A DNA stretch of 52,987 nt from Kalymmatonema hyalinum WJT4-NPBG1 (GTDB lineage: Bacteria > Cyanobacteriota > Cyanobacteriia > Cyanobacteriales > Nostocaceae): positions 1-52,987 of the forward strand of contig JAHHIB010000063.1 of assembly GCA_019359075.1 (NCBI GenBank), read 5' to 3'. Below are positions 44,597 to 52,879 of this stretch, piece by piece. A program made the position numbers and the translations under genes. The stretch's first letter is position 1. Each line of letters opens with the position of its first letter. The notes below the pieces were generated by a model that was given only the letters and a program-made list of their open reading frames with translations, did not search any database and was not told the DNA's origin.

Positions 44597-45196
44597 ATGG
44601 AAATCTTTGTACAAGTTCTACTGGGAGTCCTATTTGTAGCAGTCGGAGTCGTACTCATCTTCTGGAACAAAATCCTTGAATGGGTAAGTGACAATTTTCT
44701 TCCCTGGTTTGAGAAAAACTTCTCATATGAGTTAGGATACAAGGTTAGACTTGCTTTCGCGGCGCTTGAAAAAGTTGCCACACCAATACACGGGAAGATC
44801 AAAGTTTATTGGAAAAACTTCACCGACATCAAAGAAGCTTGGCAAACGCTCAGCAAATCTTTACTGAGACTATTAGTCCAGTTTGAGCGGAACGCACGAA
44901 ATGAGTGGATTAAACGGATTACTTATTGGGTAACTCGTTATATTAGATCCAAGCAGAAGACATCAGCGTTTAAAGAGGATATAGTTGGCTTTGATTCATC
45001 GCAAATTCGTACCCCTGAGTCTAACAAGCCAGAAGTGGTGCGGGTGGTTGCAGAGGAGAAAATTGACTTTAGTCAATTGCCACCTGATGTGCGCCAAGAA
45101 TGGCTGAAACGGGGTAATAGTAATATTAGTCAGGATCTAGATGTGACTCAGTTGCGCGATCGCGAACTCGAACTCGCTATGACCAATTCCAATTAA
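44597..45196 (+). CDS. Cassette protein B: N-terminal membrane anchor, C-terminal LPxDVR motif
   Basis: This 199-residue protein starts after AAGGAG. Residues 3-24 (IFVQVLLGVLFVAVGVVLIF) are one transmembrane helix. The middle is basic and helical (KSLLRLLVQFERNARNEWIK, RITYWVTRYIRSKQK). The C-terminal part has KIDFSQLPPDVRQEWLKRG. No known domain is seen. The arrangement suggests a membrane tether presenting its C-terminal motif to the cytoplasm. Confidence 0.7.
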   Translation: MEIFVQVLLGVLFVAVGVVLIFWNKILEWVSDNFLPWFEKNFSYELGYKVRLAFAALEKVATPIHGKIKVYWKNFTDIKEAWQTLSKSLLRLLVQFERNARNEWIKRITYWVTRYIRSKQKTSAFKEDIVGFDSSQIRTPESNKPEVVRVVAEEKIDFSQLPPDVRQEWLKRGNSNISQDLDVTQLRDRELELAMTNSN

Positions 45197-45214
45197 CGTC
45201 ACAACACACTTGTA

Positions 45215-45547
45215 ATGTATTGGACACTCATCACAAAACTTGCAATTGTAGTAACAGTTGGATATTTAGCTTGGAATCATCAACATCAAATTCGGGAAAG
45301 CGTTGCTGCATGGTTGCGTGAGCAAGGCTTACAGGATAGCGCCTTAATGAAAACCTGGATTGTTTTTGACCGATTGATTTCTAGAGTTCGCCGTTCCCTA
45401 ATGCTGGAAACCAGACAAACTGGTACTCAAAAGATATCTGAGACAAGCCATTCCCTAGAAGAAATTCGCAAAACTGACCCTGACGTTTATGACCAACTAC
45501 AAAGGTTGGGCCACGCCGAAAAAAACATTATGCCTTTATTGCAATAG
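45215..45547 (+). CDS. Cassette protein C: small single-pass membrane protein
   Basis: This 110-residue protein has an N-terminal hydrophobic segment (YWTLITKLAIVVTVGYLAW, residues 2-20). A helical basic region follows (LMKTWIVFDRLISRVRRSLM), and the tail SLEEIRKTDPDVYDQLQRLG echoes the LPxDVRxxW motif of its neighbours. No ribosome site is strong. Genes on each side are 18 and 12 bp away. Function is unknown; it may pair with protein B. Confidence 0.65.
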   Translation: MYWTLITKLAIVVTVGYLAWNHQHQIRESVAAWLREQGLQDSALMKTWIVFDRLISRVRRSLMLETRQTGTQKISETSHSLEEIRKTDPDVYDQLQRLGHAEKNIMPLLQ

Positions 45548-45559
45548 CAGGAAACAAAT

Positions 45560-46651
45560 ATGCCAGCACCTTGGACCAGAATCGATAAACCTAACCAATC
45601 TCATCAACCTCAAGCTGTCGATAAACCTAACCAATCTCATCAATCTCAAGCTAATGTAACCGTTTCGTCGGATACTAGTTCTGAAACTTCTGAAATCCAG
45701 CGGATGGAAATGTTTGTCCCAGAAACACCCAAACGCAGCCTAAATGACCTGATTGTATCAGCTAAGGTTAAAACCCAGATTGAAACAGCCTTAAACAGCA
45801 TTCGTTTCCATGATGTGCTGTACCACGAGTGGAACTTAAAAAAGATTGACCCTCACGGACATCGAGTAGCAATTAATCTGTTTGGTCCACCAGGAACGGG
45901 AAAGACGTTCTGCGCTGAGGCGATCGCTCATTATTTGGGTAAATCAATCATCCGTGTAAACTATGCAGAGATTGAATCTAAATACGTAGGAGAAACTCCA
46001 AAAAATATTAAAGCAGCTTTCAACAAAGCCCGTGAAACCGGAGCAGTATTATTCTTCGACGAAGCCGATTCAATTCTTGGCAAGCGACTCACTAATGTTA
46101 CCCAAAGCGCCGATCATGGAGTCAATGTTAGCCGTTCAGTTATGTTGTTGGAGTTAGATAACTTCAATGGAATCGTGATTTTTGCTACTAATTTACCAGG
46201 AAACTACGACGGGGCTTTTGTAAGACGAATTCAAGCACATATTGAGTTTGAACTTCCAAACGAAGATTGCCGAATGCAATTGTGGAATTTACTACTACCT
46301 ACAGAAGTTCCCCGTGCAGACGATATTACCGTTGAATGGTTAGCGCAAGAGTCTATAGGTTTAGCTGGTGGAGATATTCTCAATGTAGTAAAGTTAGCTG
46401 CAAGCCAAGCTGTTGTCCGGACTGGAGAAGAGCGAAGGATTTTACAATCAGATATTCAAAACGCCATCACCCAAGTCAAGCTTGGCAAAGAAAAAGTTGG
46501 TACTGGGTTCTCTTATCACAACCAATCTACTACAACAGTAGTCAAAGAAGAGATAGTTTCACCTGAAGAATTGCCTTCTGACGTTCGTGAGAAATACGAG
46601 CAAGTCTTGGAACAGGATAATGTTTCCGATGCTATTGCTGTTGGAACTTAA
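45560..46651 (+). CDS. Cassette protein D: AAA+ ATPase (Cdc48/FtsH-like module)
   Basis: This 363-residue protein has a good ribosome site (AGGAA). Residues 9-31 contain a 12-residue tandem duplication (DKPNQSHQPQAV, DKPNQSHQSQA). The AAA module has Walker A FGPPGTGKTF (109-116), pore-like YAEIESKYVGETPKNIK, Walker B GAVLFFDEADSIL (162-173), sensor 1 IVIFATNLPGNYD, arginine finger AFVRRIQAHIEFELP and sensor 2 SIGLAGGDILNVVK. The C-terminal tail is SPEELPSDVREKYEQVLEQD. It lacks a protease domain, so it probably remodels or unfolds a partner, plausibly the membrane proteins of this cassette. Confidence 0.85.
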   Translation: MPAPWTRIDKPNQSHQPQAVDKPNQSHQSQANVTVSSDTSSETSEIQRMEMFVPETPKRSLNDLIVSAKVKTQIETALNSIRFHDVLYHEWNLKKIDPHGHRVAINLFGPPGTGKTFCAEAIAHYLGKSIIRVNYAEIESKYVGETPKNIKAAFNKARETGAVLFFDEADSILGKRLTNVTQSADHGVNVSRSVMLLELDNFNGIVIFATNLPGNYDGAFVRRIQAHIEFELPNEDCRMQLWNLLLPTEVPRADDITVEWLAQESIGLAGGDILNVVKLAASQAVVRTGEERRILQSDIQNAITQVKLGKEKVGTGFSYHNQSTTTVVKEEIVSPEELPSDVREKYEQVLEQDNVSDAIAVGT

Positions 46652-46818
46652 TCAGGAATGACTCTTATGTTGGGGTGGTGTTACAAATGTGTTGAAGATG
46701 ATGTTTATATCTATCTTACAGTAAGTAATTAAACAACTGAATCGACACTTTAGACACACCACTAGCCCAACCTTTAAGTACTTTTTTTGTTAATTAATTC
46801 GTAACTGTAAATAATTGC

Positions 46819-47421
46819 ATGAACTGGACACAAGACCACATGAACAACAACTTTCAGTTACTCGCTGGTACGCTAAGTCCAGCAGAAGCGCTTGTAGAAT
46901 TAGTAACTGAATATGGTGTCGTTTTGGATGAGCATTCAAAACCAGTAGCACTAGTTACAGCTGATGATTTAGAACAAGCAGCTAACCAAGGTATTAGCTC
47001 TCTACTCGATATTAAGGTAGGGTTCCCTCTTACTATTTTCATTATTGGTTATCAAGTAGATATTGGTTATCAAGTAGATAGGCAAGACCTCGTGAATTTG
47101 AAAAGTCTTACCGAGCGGTATAATCAAATTAGAGGAGTCATAGTCTTATCATCAATAGATGATAAGACAGTTGTTGGGATATTACCTATTACAACTGTTC
47201 GCAACTATTTAAGAAATGATGATTATGAGTTGCGCGGTAACCGATCAGGCGCTCTTGGTGACAGTGAATTAGCAGGAGGATTTAAGTCATCAAAGATTAA
47301 GTATCGGTATAAGTGTCTTGAGTGCGGTTTTGTTAATGAGCGGGTTTATACGGATCCGGATAAGCCGCCTAATTGTCTAAATCCTAATAATAAGACCCCC
47401 CACATATTAAAACTCCCTTAA
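46819..47421 (+). CDS. Cassette protein E: CBS-like domain with C-terminal zinc ribbon-like motif
   Basis: In this 200-residue protein residues 15-120 resemble a diverged CBS pair (LDEHSKPVALVTADDLEQAA and GVIVLSSIDDKTVVGILPIT). The C-terminal part has YKCLECGFVNERVYTDPDKP then PNCLNPNNKTPH, a CxxC plus Cys/His pattern suggesting zinc. A small tandem duplication gives GYQVDIGYQVD. The 167-bp gap before it has no clear ribosome site; the alternative start is the ATG at 46840. CBS domains usually sense adenosine nucleotides; this assignment is weak. Confidence 0.6.
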   Translation: MNWTQDHMNNNFQLLAGTLSPAEALVELVTEYGVVLDEHSKPVALVTADDLEQAANQGISSLLDIKVGFPLTIFIIGYQVDIGYQVDRQDLVNLKSLTERYNQIRGVIVLSSIDDKTVVGILPITTVRNYLRNDDYELRGNRSGALGDSELAGGFKSSKIKYRYKCLECGFVNERVYTDPDKPPNCLNPNNKTPHILKLP

Positions 47422-47434
47422 GTTGGAGACAGCT

Positions 47435-48355
47435 ATGTTAAATGATGTTCTTAAGGAAGTTCCCGGACTTCTTGGTCGCCGTTTCCTAATGAATGCCTTT
47501 TTTCCCAGTTTTCTTTTTTGGGGATTGGTTATTGTAGTCGGGATCACGGGACAGGCAGATTTTGTTAACGTTTTGAAAGAATGGAATCAACTGGATATCA
47601 CATTAAAAACTTTGCAAATTATTGGCTTTTTTAGTTGGGTCACAGTCTTCTCTATTATCTTATCTAACCATTTCAATACCATCTTGCGCTTTTATGAAGG
47701 TTACTGGAATTTTCCGCTTGGTCAGTTATTGAAAAATAATAGGCGTAATTGGTATAAAGCTCGTTTAGACGACTTATATAACCGGGATGATTATGAAACT
47801 ATGTATTTGTATTATCCCTTGCCAAAACACGCAGATAATGTCATGCCAACTCGCTTAGGCAATATTCTCATAAACGCTGAACTATACTCTTCTGACCGCT
47901 ATGATATAGATGCTGTTCTTATCTGGCCACGTTTATACAATTTGTTCCCAGAGCGTTTTCTTGAGACTATTGCTGAAGCAAAAAGCTCTCTAGATTTCAT
48001 GCTTGTGGTTTCTGCCTTAAGCAGTATTTTTGCCTTATTCAGTGGTGTTTATTTAGTAATTGTTAAGGCATCTGGATTGCTTTTTCTGACGTGTTTTTGG
48101 GGAGGATTATTCTTAGCGTGGTTAACTTATCGGAGCGCTTTAGGAAGTGCCTTACTCTATGCCCAACAGATTAAAACAGGTTTTGACCTTTATCGTCATG
48201 AATTATTAAAACAAATGCGCTTAGAACTGCCTAAGACACCATCAAAAGAGCGTAAATTATGGAAGAGAATTGGTCGCCTTCTTTATAAAGACGAAAAAAA
48301 CGTACAATTGCAATACAAAGATACTGATGCAGCTAAGACTCAAAACTCGCCATAA
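47435..48355 (+). CDS. Cassette protein F: multi-pass membrane protein
   Basis: The ATG at 47435 follows TTGGAGACAGCT and gives 306 residues (an in-frame TTG at 47423 is also possible). Hydrophobic segments lie near residues 22-42 (FFPSFLFWGLVIVVGITG), 60-80 (IIGFFSWVTVFSIILSNHF), 188-210 (SLDFMLVVSALSSIFALFSG) and 215-240 (GLLFLTCFWGGLFLAWLTYR), with a loop containing PTRLGNILINAELYSSDRYD and IDAVLIWPRLYNLFPE. Proteins with this PTRLGN...YGIDAxxxWPRL loop occur widely in bacteria as uncharacterised membrane proteins. It starts 14 bp after protein E. Confidence 0.75.
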   Translation: MLNDVLKEVPGLLGRRFLMNAFFPSFLFWGLVIVVGITGQADFVNVLKEWNQLDITLKTLQIIGFFSWVTVFSIILSNHFNTILRFYEGYWNFPLGQLLKNNRRNWYKARLDDLYNRDDYETMYLYYPLPKHADNVMPTRLGNILINAELYSSDRYDIDAVLIWPRLYNLFPERFLETIAEAKSSLDFMLVVSALSSIFALFSGVYLVIVKASGLLFLTCFWGGLFLAWLTYRSALGSALLYAQQIKTGFDLYRHELLKQMRLELPKTPSKERKLWKRIGRLLYKDEKNVQLQYKDTDAAKTQNSP

Positions 48356-48366
48356 TATCCAAAAAA

Positions 48367-48975
48367 ATGGATTTCCTCATGCAGTTGCTGTTCAAACCAT
48401 CTCTCAGCCACTTGATAACTATACTGGCTTTTATTGTTGGAATTGTCGGATATATCTACCTCGAACATACTAAAATTGAGATTCAAGTTCCCAACCGGGA
48501 TTTACCCGCCTATTATAAGATCAAACCAGGCGATCTCAGATCAGAAACTTACGCTAAAAAAGACATTTCTTCACAGGTTTTAAAAAACTCCCAAGAACTT
48601 GTAGGTCGTTACACCTTGACCAAAATTCCTAAGCAAAAGCTTTTAACTGAAAAGCTTGTTAGCTCTAAAATCGACTCAAATCGCCTTGTTGATACTGTTG
48701 TCGTTGGTATTCCTGCAACACCTGCCATGATATTAGGTGGTAACTTGCAAGCAGGCGATACTGTAGAAATGACACTTGTACCCACTACAACTAAGGCAGA
48801 ATCTTTACCATCTCCTGTAGTATTTTCTAACATCTTAGTGTTGGATGTCAAGTCAGTGTCTCAAGCCAGTGCTTCATCGACATCTGTAGTCGTAGTTGCC
48901 TTGCCCTCAAAGCGTCGGCAAGAATTTGCTAGCAAAAGTCCTGGTGCAACCTTCTTGCTTACCCGCAAGCTTTAA
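48367..48975 (+). CDS. Cassette protein G: SAF-domain membrane-anchored protein
   Basis: This 202-residue protein has one transmembrane helix (residues 16-34, LITILAFIVGIVGYIYLE). A SAF-type domain follows (IEIQVPNRDLPAYYKIKPGD, ELVGRYTLTKIPKQKLLTEK), then a beta-rich part with VVGIPATPAMILGGNLQAGD and MTLVPTT, like the periplasmic region of CpaB/RcpC pilus-assembly proteins. No other pilus genes are present, so the domain is probably reused. It closes the seven-gene cassette, 12 bp after protein F; tniQ converges from the other side. Confidence 0.72.
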   Translation: MDFLMQLLFKPSLSHLITILAFIVGIVGYIYLEHTKIEIQVPNRDLPAYYKIKPGDLRSETYAKKDISSQVLKNSQELVGRYTLTKIPKQKLLTEKLVSSKIDSNRLVDTVVVGIPATPAMILGGNLQAGDTVEMTLVPTTTKAESLPSPVVFSNILVLDVKSVSQASASSTSVVVVALPSKRRQEFASKSPGATFLLTRKL

Positions 48976-49073
48976 ATATTTTAAGTAGGTAGAATCATAA
49001 GAAAATTGGGAGAGTATGCGATCGCTAAAATCTCTCTGAGTACTTTTTCAATTTAAGGATCAAGCGGCAAATT

Positions 49074-49577
49074 TCAACAAGCCTTCTGACGCTTTGCCAT
49101 CGTCGCAAATGGTAAAAAACAATGCGGACACTCCCCTTGTACCCAATCTGCTGGAATCGGGAAGGGTGTCTCGCAGTTAGTGCATTTTGTGAGTAAGCGT
49201 AAATTGTGGCGATCGCATACCATCACATCCTTAAACTGCCACTCAACGCGGTGACAGGGTGACTCCTGATAACAAGCACCACACAATCGAATAGGTCTTG
49301 GTTTCATCGTCACACCTTTTGGTGGTAGCATCTCGCTCAATCTGTCAACTTTAACTTCCACCACAGCAGCCAACGCTTCTAACTCATGCGGTGTCGGAAA
49401 TGGATTCAAATAAAACTTCTCCCACCGTGAAATAACTGCACCAATTCCCGTTAATTTACCTAATTGAGTTGCAGTTAAATAATTTGCCCGACGAAAACGA
49501 CCCAAAAAATGACTTAAGCTTTCTCCTTCGAGCGGCTCTACTTGAAAAAATCTTGGTTCTTTCGCAGGTATTTCCAT
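49074..49577 (-). CDS. tniQ: TniQ, target-selection protein of the V-K CAST
   Basis: This 167-residue protein is the short form typical of V-K elements. It opens with FFQVEPLEGESLSHFLGRFR, has the HTH-like LTATQLGKLTGIGAVISRWE, and then two zinc-knuckle pairs: RLCGACYQESPCHRVEW...CDRH and LLTKCTNCETPF...GECPHC. TniQ bridges Cas12k and TnsC at the target. Its start overlaps the tnsC stop by one base (TAATG), indicating coupling. Confidence 0.94.
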   Translation of the reverse strand: MEIPAKEPRFFQVEPLEGESLSHFLGRFRRANYLTATQLGKLTGIGAVISRWEKFYLNPFPTPHELEALAAVVEVKVDRLSEMLPPKGVTMKPRPIRLCGACYQESPCHRVEWQFKDVMVCDRHNLRLLTKCTNCETPFPIPADWVQGECPHCFLPFATMAKRQKAC

Positions 49578-50413
49578 TACTCAAACCACTCCAAAACCTC
49601 ATCCAAAGTAGCCTTATCAATATTTTTCAAACCTTTTCTCAAGGATAAAATTGCCGCCCTTCTTAATACCCTATCTACCAAACCAATTTTGCCACTTGTT
49701 TTTTGATATAGCGGCATTAAAGTTTCACTTTTTGTTAAATTCGATGGCACAGGTAAACACAAAACTTCATCTTCCCAAATTTGTACAAATTCAGGAAATT
49801 TCTTTTCTGATACTAATGGTAATCTATAACATTCTATAAATCGATCATGAATATATGGCTCTTTTTTAATAAGATTATCCAGACCATCTGTTCCCACAAG
49901 AACAATTGAAATTTTCAATAAATCATAAATGCGGGCAATCTCACTAAAAGTATTTAACTTCAGAAAATTTGCTTCATCGATAACCAGCATCTCAACTTTG
50001 GACTCCTTTAAAAGCCTTAATACTCGCCTTCTCAGGTCTGTAAGTTTCCCTGAAATAGCATCATATTTCAAACTTTCAAGTATTAAAGTTAGCAACTCCC
50101 CAGCCGAACAATCTCCAGGCACTTGCATATATAAGACGGGTACAATATCGCGCTTTCCTGTTCTTTTCTGCGGCTTATTCAGGAGTTTATAAACATCACA
50201 AGTCACCGACTTACCTGCTCGTGGTGGTGCAACAATTCGACCGCATTGTTTAGAGAGTCGTAAACTGTCTAACCAGTCATGAATTTTTTGGATATGCTCA
50301 AGTTCGACAACACTAGGAGTAATTAGCCGTTCAATTATCGGCAGTAATTCTTCCGGTATCGGGTCATCTCCCCATAAATTCTGCACCCACTTCCGCAAAT
50401 AATCTTCTGCCAT
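49577..50413 (-). CDS. tnsC: TnsC, AAA+ transposition regulator
   Basis: This 278-residue protein has Walker A APPRAGKS (62-69), Walker B EMLVIDEANFL (141-151), sensor 1 ISIVLVGTDGLD and arginine-finger-like region EPYIHDRFIECYRLP. In V-K systems TnsC polymerises on DNA next to Cas12k-TniQ and recruits TnsB. The size and lack of extensions fit the V-K type rather than canonical Tn7 TnsC. It is 62 bp downstream of tnsB. Confidence 0.95.
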   Translation of the reverse strand: MAEDYLRKWVQNLWGDDPIPEELLPIIERLITPSVVELEHIQKIHDWLDSLRLSKQCGRIVAPPRAGKSVTCDVYKLLNKPQKRTGKRDIVPVLYMQVPGDCSAGELLTLILESLKYDAISGKLTDLRRRVLRLLKESKVEMLVIDEANFLKLNTFSEIARIYDLLKISIVLVGTDGLDNLIKKEPYIHDRFIECYRLPLVSEKKFPEFVQIWEDEVLCLPVPSNLTKSETLMPLYQKTSGKIGLVDRVLRRAAILSLRKGLKNIDKATLDEVLEWFE

Positions 50414-50475
50414 AATCAGTGGTTTCTCAAATATAAAATGCGTTCAAAATCGATAAACCAAAAACATCAATCAGA

Positions 50476-52215
50476 TTAATCATCGTAGTCTTTGCGAAGT
50501 TGCTCGTAGTCAAATACTCTGGGGCGACGCTTTTGAGGTTGAGGTATTTCTTCTACAGTTTCTACTGGCTCGTTAGTTTGAGGTGGTTTTACAGAATGCA
50601 CCTGAGCTTGTTCTTCTTTCTTGCGTTGCTTGTGACTCTTTTTCTTTTGCTTAATAAAAGTGTCTCTATCCTGCACTTCTGCAAGGATTGATTTATTACT
50701 TAATTGCTTGCCTGCATTCCGGATTTTCCGACTTGCAGCTTTTGTCTCCTCTAAGGAAATCTGCTCAGTTTCTAAGTCAATCGCATGAGCTTGAGACAGT
50801 AGCACTTCCTTGCCCGAATCTTGGCGGTATACGAACACAGTTGATATGTCTCTAGGGTCATATCGCAACAACACACTTTCTCCTGCATAAGCTGATAAAT
50901 AATCTCCGCGATACATAATGTTTTCAAAGCTTACATATCCGCCTTTGTAGATACTGCGGCGGGTCTTTTTCATCAGGCAGATATCCAACTCTCGCTCATT
51001 GACCAAATTCGGCAGTGCAGGTAATCCCGCTTCCCAGCGTTGAAACCTGGTTTGGTTTCCACTGCGAGCATCAATTCGCTGATTGTAGTTATCAACGATG
51101 TAGCGCAGTATTAATAGATGTAATTCTCGCAGAGTAATACAAGCTTCCTCTTCTGCTCCTTCTGGACGCTCTTGTACATTTGAACCTAGATAACCGTAAA
51201 ATCCTGACAAAAAATCGGTGTTGATAGTCCCAAATCCACGTTCTTCAATTCCACCTTCTGGTGGGCGATCGCGTAAATGGCACTCAAAACCAAGTTGAAA
51301 ACCAATTTGCTTCAAATGCTCGGAGCGAAAATCCTTCCCGCCATCAGTAAATAGATTTTCTGGAACCCCGTAAGTCCCCCACTCGCAATGAAGTTTATAT
51401 TCCGAACTATACTGCTTGCGTAACATCGCATGACGCATAGCTAAGGCGACTACCAGAGAACTAGGTGCATCAAAACCTAAATGGATGCCCATAATGCAGC
51501 GCGAATAGCTATCTGTAATTTTTGTCAACCAAGGACGTGCCAAAGTTTCACCGTACTGGTCAACTAGCATGACATCCAATTTTGTATGGTCGCACTGCCA
51601 AACATGGTTACTATGATGTACATCGAGCGTCTGACCATCACGAGTTTGATGGGAAACTCTCGATCCACGCCAACCAATATTTCTTACCTTCTGCTTCTGC
51701 TCTTTACGTTCAATAATCGGGTTAAGAACGCGATAAACCGTCATATGGCAGGGATATTTCTCTAAACCTAGCTGTCCGGCTCTAACCTGAACTCGAATTG
51801 CGACTTGGGCAGGTGTCATTTTTCTACCGCCCTTGTTACCTTCTTTATAAGTTTTGACGATAAAATCTTGCCAATCATCATCAATCCGATACCCACCTTT
51901 GTCAGAACGTTCGACTTCACTAACGCCTGATAACCCCTGTTCTTGATATTTTTTGACGAGTCGCTGTACCGTCCGAACCGTCTTGCCAAGTTTTTCTGCG
52001 GCTTGCTTTAATTTAATTCCGTAGGTTTTGCGATCGCACGGCTCAATAAGGCTTTGCAGTACCTCCATTCTCAGCTTGGCTTCCTCTGAGAGTTCAGTAA
52101 CAATTACATTGCTTTGTTTTGTATCCTCACTCTCGGAAATTTCATCAACCTCATCCGAACCGTCGTACAAAACTAAAGATTCATCAACCTCGTTGGAGTT
52201 TAGCGTTTCACCCAT
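50476..52215 (-). CDS. tnsB: TnsB, DDE transposase of the V-K CAST
   Basis: This 579-residue protein has N-terminal HTH domains (LKQAAEKLGKTVRTVQRLVK; RKMTPAQVAIRVQVRAGQLG). The retroviral-integrase-like core has Asp209 in VWQCDHTKLDVM, Asp291 in LFTDGGKDFR and Glu325 in GGIEERGFGTIN; each is offset by four from the catalytic D205/D287/E321 of ShTnsB as I recall it. A C-terminal basic tail (KQKKKSHKQRKKEEQ) and PPQTNEP-type linker lead to the TnsC-binding end. It cuts and joins transposon 3' ends; no TnsA is encoded. Confidence 0.96.
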   Translation of the reverse strand: MGETLNSNEVDESLVLYDGSDEVDEISESEDTKQSNVIVTELSEEAKLRMEVLQSLIEPCDRKTYGIKLKQAAEKLGKTVRTVQRLVKKYQEQGLSGVSEVERSDKGGYRIDDDWQDFIVKTYKEGNKGGRKMTPAQVAIRVQVRAGQLGLEKYPCHMTVYRVLNPIIERKEQKQKVRNIGWRGSRVSHQTRDGQTLDVHHSNHVWQCDHTKLDVMLVDQYGETLARPWLTKITDSYSRCIMGIHLGFDAPSSLVVALAMRHAMLRKQYSSEYKLHCEWGTYGVPENLFTDGGKDFRSEHLKQIGFQLGFECHLRDRPPEGGIEERGFGTINTDFLSGFYGYLGSNVQERPEGAEEEACITLRELHLLILRYIVDNYNQRIDARSGNQTRFQRWEAGLPALPNLVNERELDICLMKKTRRSIYKGGYVSFENIMYRGDYLSAYAGESVLLRYDPRDISTVFVYRQDSGKEVLLSQAHAIDLETEQISLEETKAASRKIRNAGKQLSNKSILAEVQDRDTFIKQKKKSHKQRKKEEQAQVHSVKPPQTNEPVETVEEIPQPQKRRPRVFDYEQLRKDYDD

Positions 52216-52437
52216 AAATAAACTTCATCGCTTGAAACTAGTCGGTTAGGCAATACCGTACAGCAAGTCTAAGAGCGAAAAAGCAAAGTATACAGCCTCA
52301 ACTCCCATCAAACTTTAACGCAATATGAGGAATGACTTTGCAAGTAGAGAGAAATAAGAAGACTTGAGTACAACTATGTTTGTATTCGTACATAATTACT
52401 ATTGTCTAGTAAATATACTACTACTTTATTCTAAAAA

Positions 52438-52701
52438 ACGACATTTAATTTTATATTTTTCCTTTACTTCCAAAAGACGACACTTATTTTGTTATGACCG
52501 TTAAAAACTTTGGAAAGAGATTTTTTGAAAAAACGACACTTAAAATGTTATAGTTAGAAATTACGACGTTTAATTAGTTAAATATTTAGGAATGGTAAAT
52601 AGAAATCAAAAAGGCTATAATCCTTGCTTAGTAGGGATTATAGCCTTTACGGCTTGAGCGACATTAATTTGTTAAGACGACATTTAATTAGTTATGCGAC
52701 A
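52438..52701 (-). repeat. CAST end (tnsB side) with about six TnsB-type repeats and terminal inverted repeat
   Basis: Repeats of the form CGACATTTAATTAGTTA start at 52439, 52478, 52534, 52564, 52659 and 52678; those nearest the tip are best conserved. The tip TGTCGCATAACTAATT (minus strand from 52701) differs from the other end at one base of 26. The spacing here is irregular compared with the 20-bp spacing at the tRNA-proximal end, as in studied V-K elements where the two ends differ. Confidence 0.88.
52610..52648. terminator. Perfect 14-bp stem-loop inside the tnsB-side end
   Basis: AAAGGCTATAATCC (52610-52623) pairs perfectly with GGATTATAGCCTTT (52635-52648) around an 11-nt loop. On the minus strand it is followed by TTTTGATTTC, and on the plus strand by little T. 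It sits between TnsB repeats, upstream of tnsB, and may stop transcription entering from outside the element. Confidence 0.6.
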
Positions 52702-52706
52702 TTTTT
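52702..52706. repeat. Target-site duplication, copy 2 (TTTTT)
   Basis: TTTTT directly follows the terminal inverted repeat and equals 30667-30671. After it the original chromosome should resume with CGACTAACCC. Confidence 0.85.
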
Positions 52707-52717
52707 CGACTAACCCA

Positions 52718-52790
52718 TTATTTGTCGGCATTGGTAGATTCATATCCATTTGACAAATACATTGTCAAATGGACAGATAATCTGTCGTAA
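52718..52790. other. Possible decayed end of a second V-K CAST
   Basis: The stretch contains TTATTTGTCGG, TTGACAAATACATTGTC and GGACAGATAATCTGTCG. These resemble the end repeats of the Scytonema ShCAST (TGACAAATTATCTGTCG, TGACAAATTAAATGTC) as I remember them, and not those of the element at 30672-52701. No second transposase or terminus is visible in the window. CCATTTGACA/TGTCAAATGG also makes a hairpin, so a terminator is the alternative. Confidence 0.4.
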
Positions 52791-52879
52791 AGTCGTTCAA
52801 TCAATCGCGTCAGTAAGCCACTAACTCTGTTGCTTTACTGTAAACATCAGCATAATCCTGAGAGGTTGTTTGTAAATGA

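Larger units (their letters stand above)
30672..52701. mobile_element. Complete type V-K CRISPR-associated transposon (CAST), 22,030 bp
   Basis: The element has 26-bp terminal inverted repeats matching at 25 of 26 positions, each beginning TGTCG and ending AATTAAATGTCGTC. It also has TnsB-type subterminal repeats, a 5-bp TTTTT duplication, tnsB-tnsC-tniQ, cas12k, a tracrRNA, a CRISPR array and a homing crRNA matching the adjacent tRNA. All components look intact, so the element may still be mobile. About 15 kb of cargo lies between the Arc-like regulator (33815) and tniQ (49074). Lack of tnsA predicts replicative (cointegrate-prone) transposition, as known for this type. Confidence 0.96.

Noticed and set aside
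48367-48975. SAF-domain protein as evidence for a pilus (Flp/Tad) locus
   Set aside because: No ATPase of the CpaF type, prepilin or secretin is nearby; only the domain resembles CpaB.
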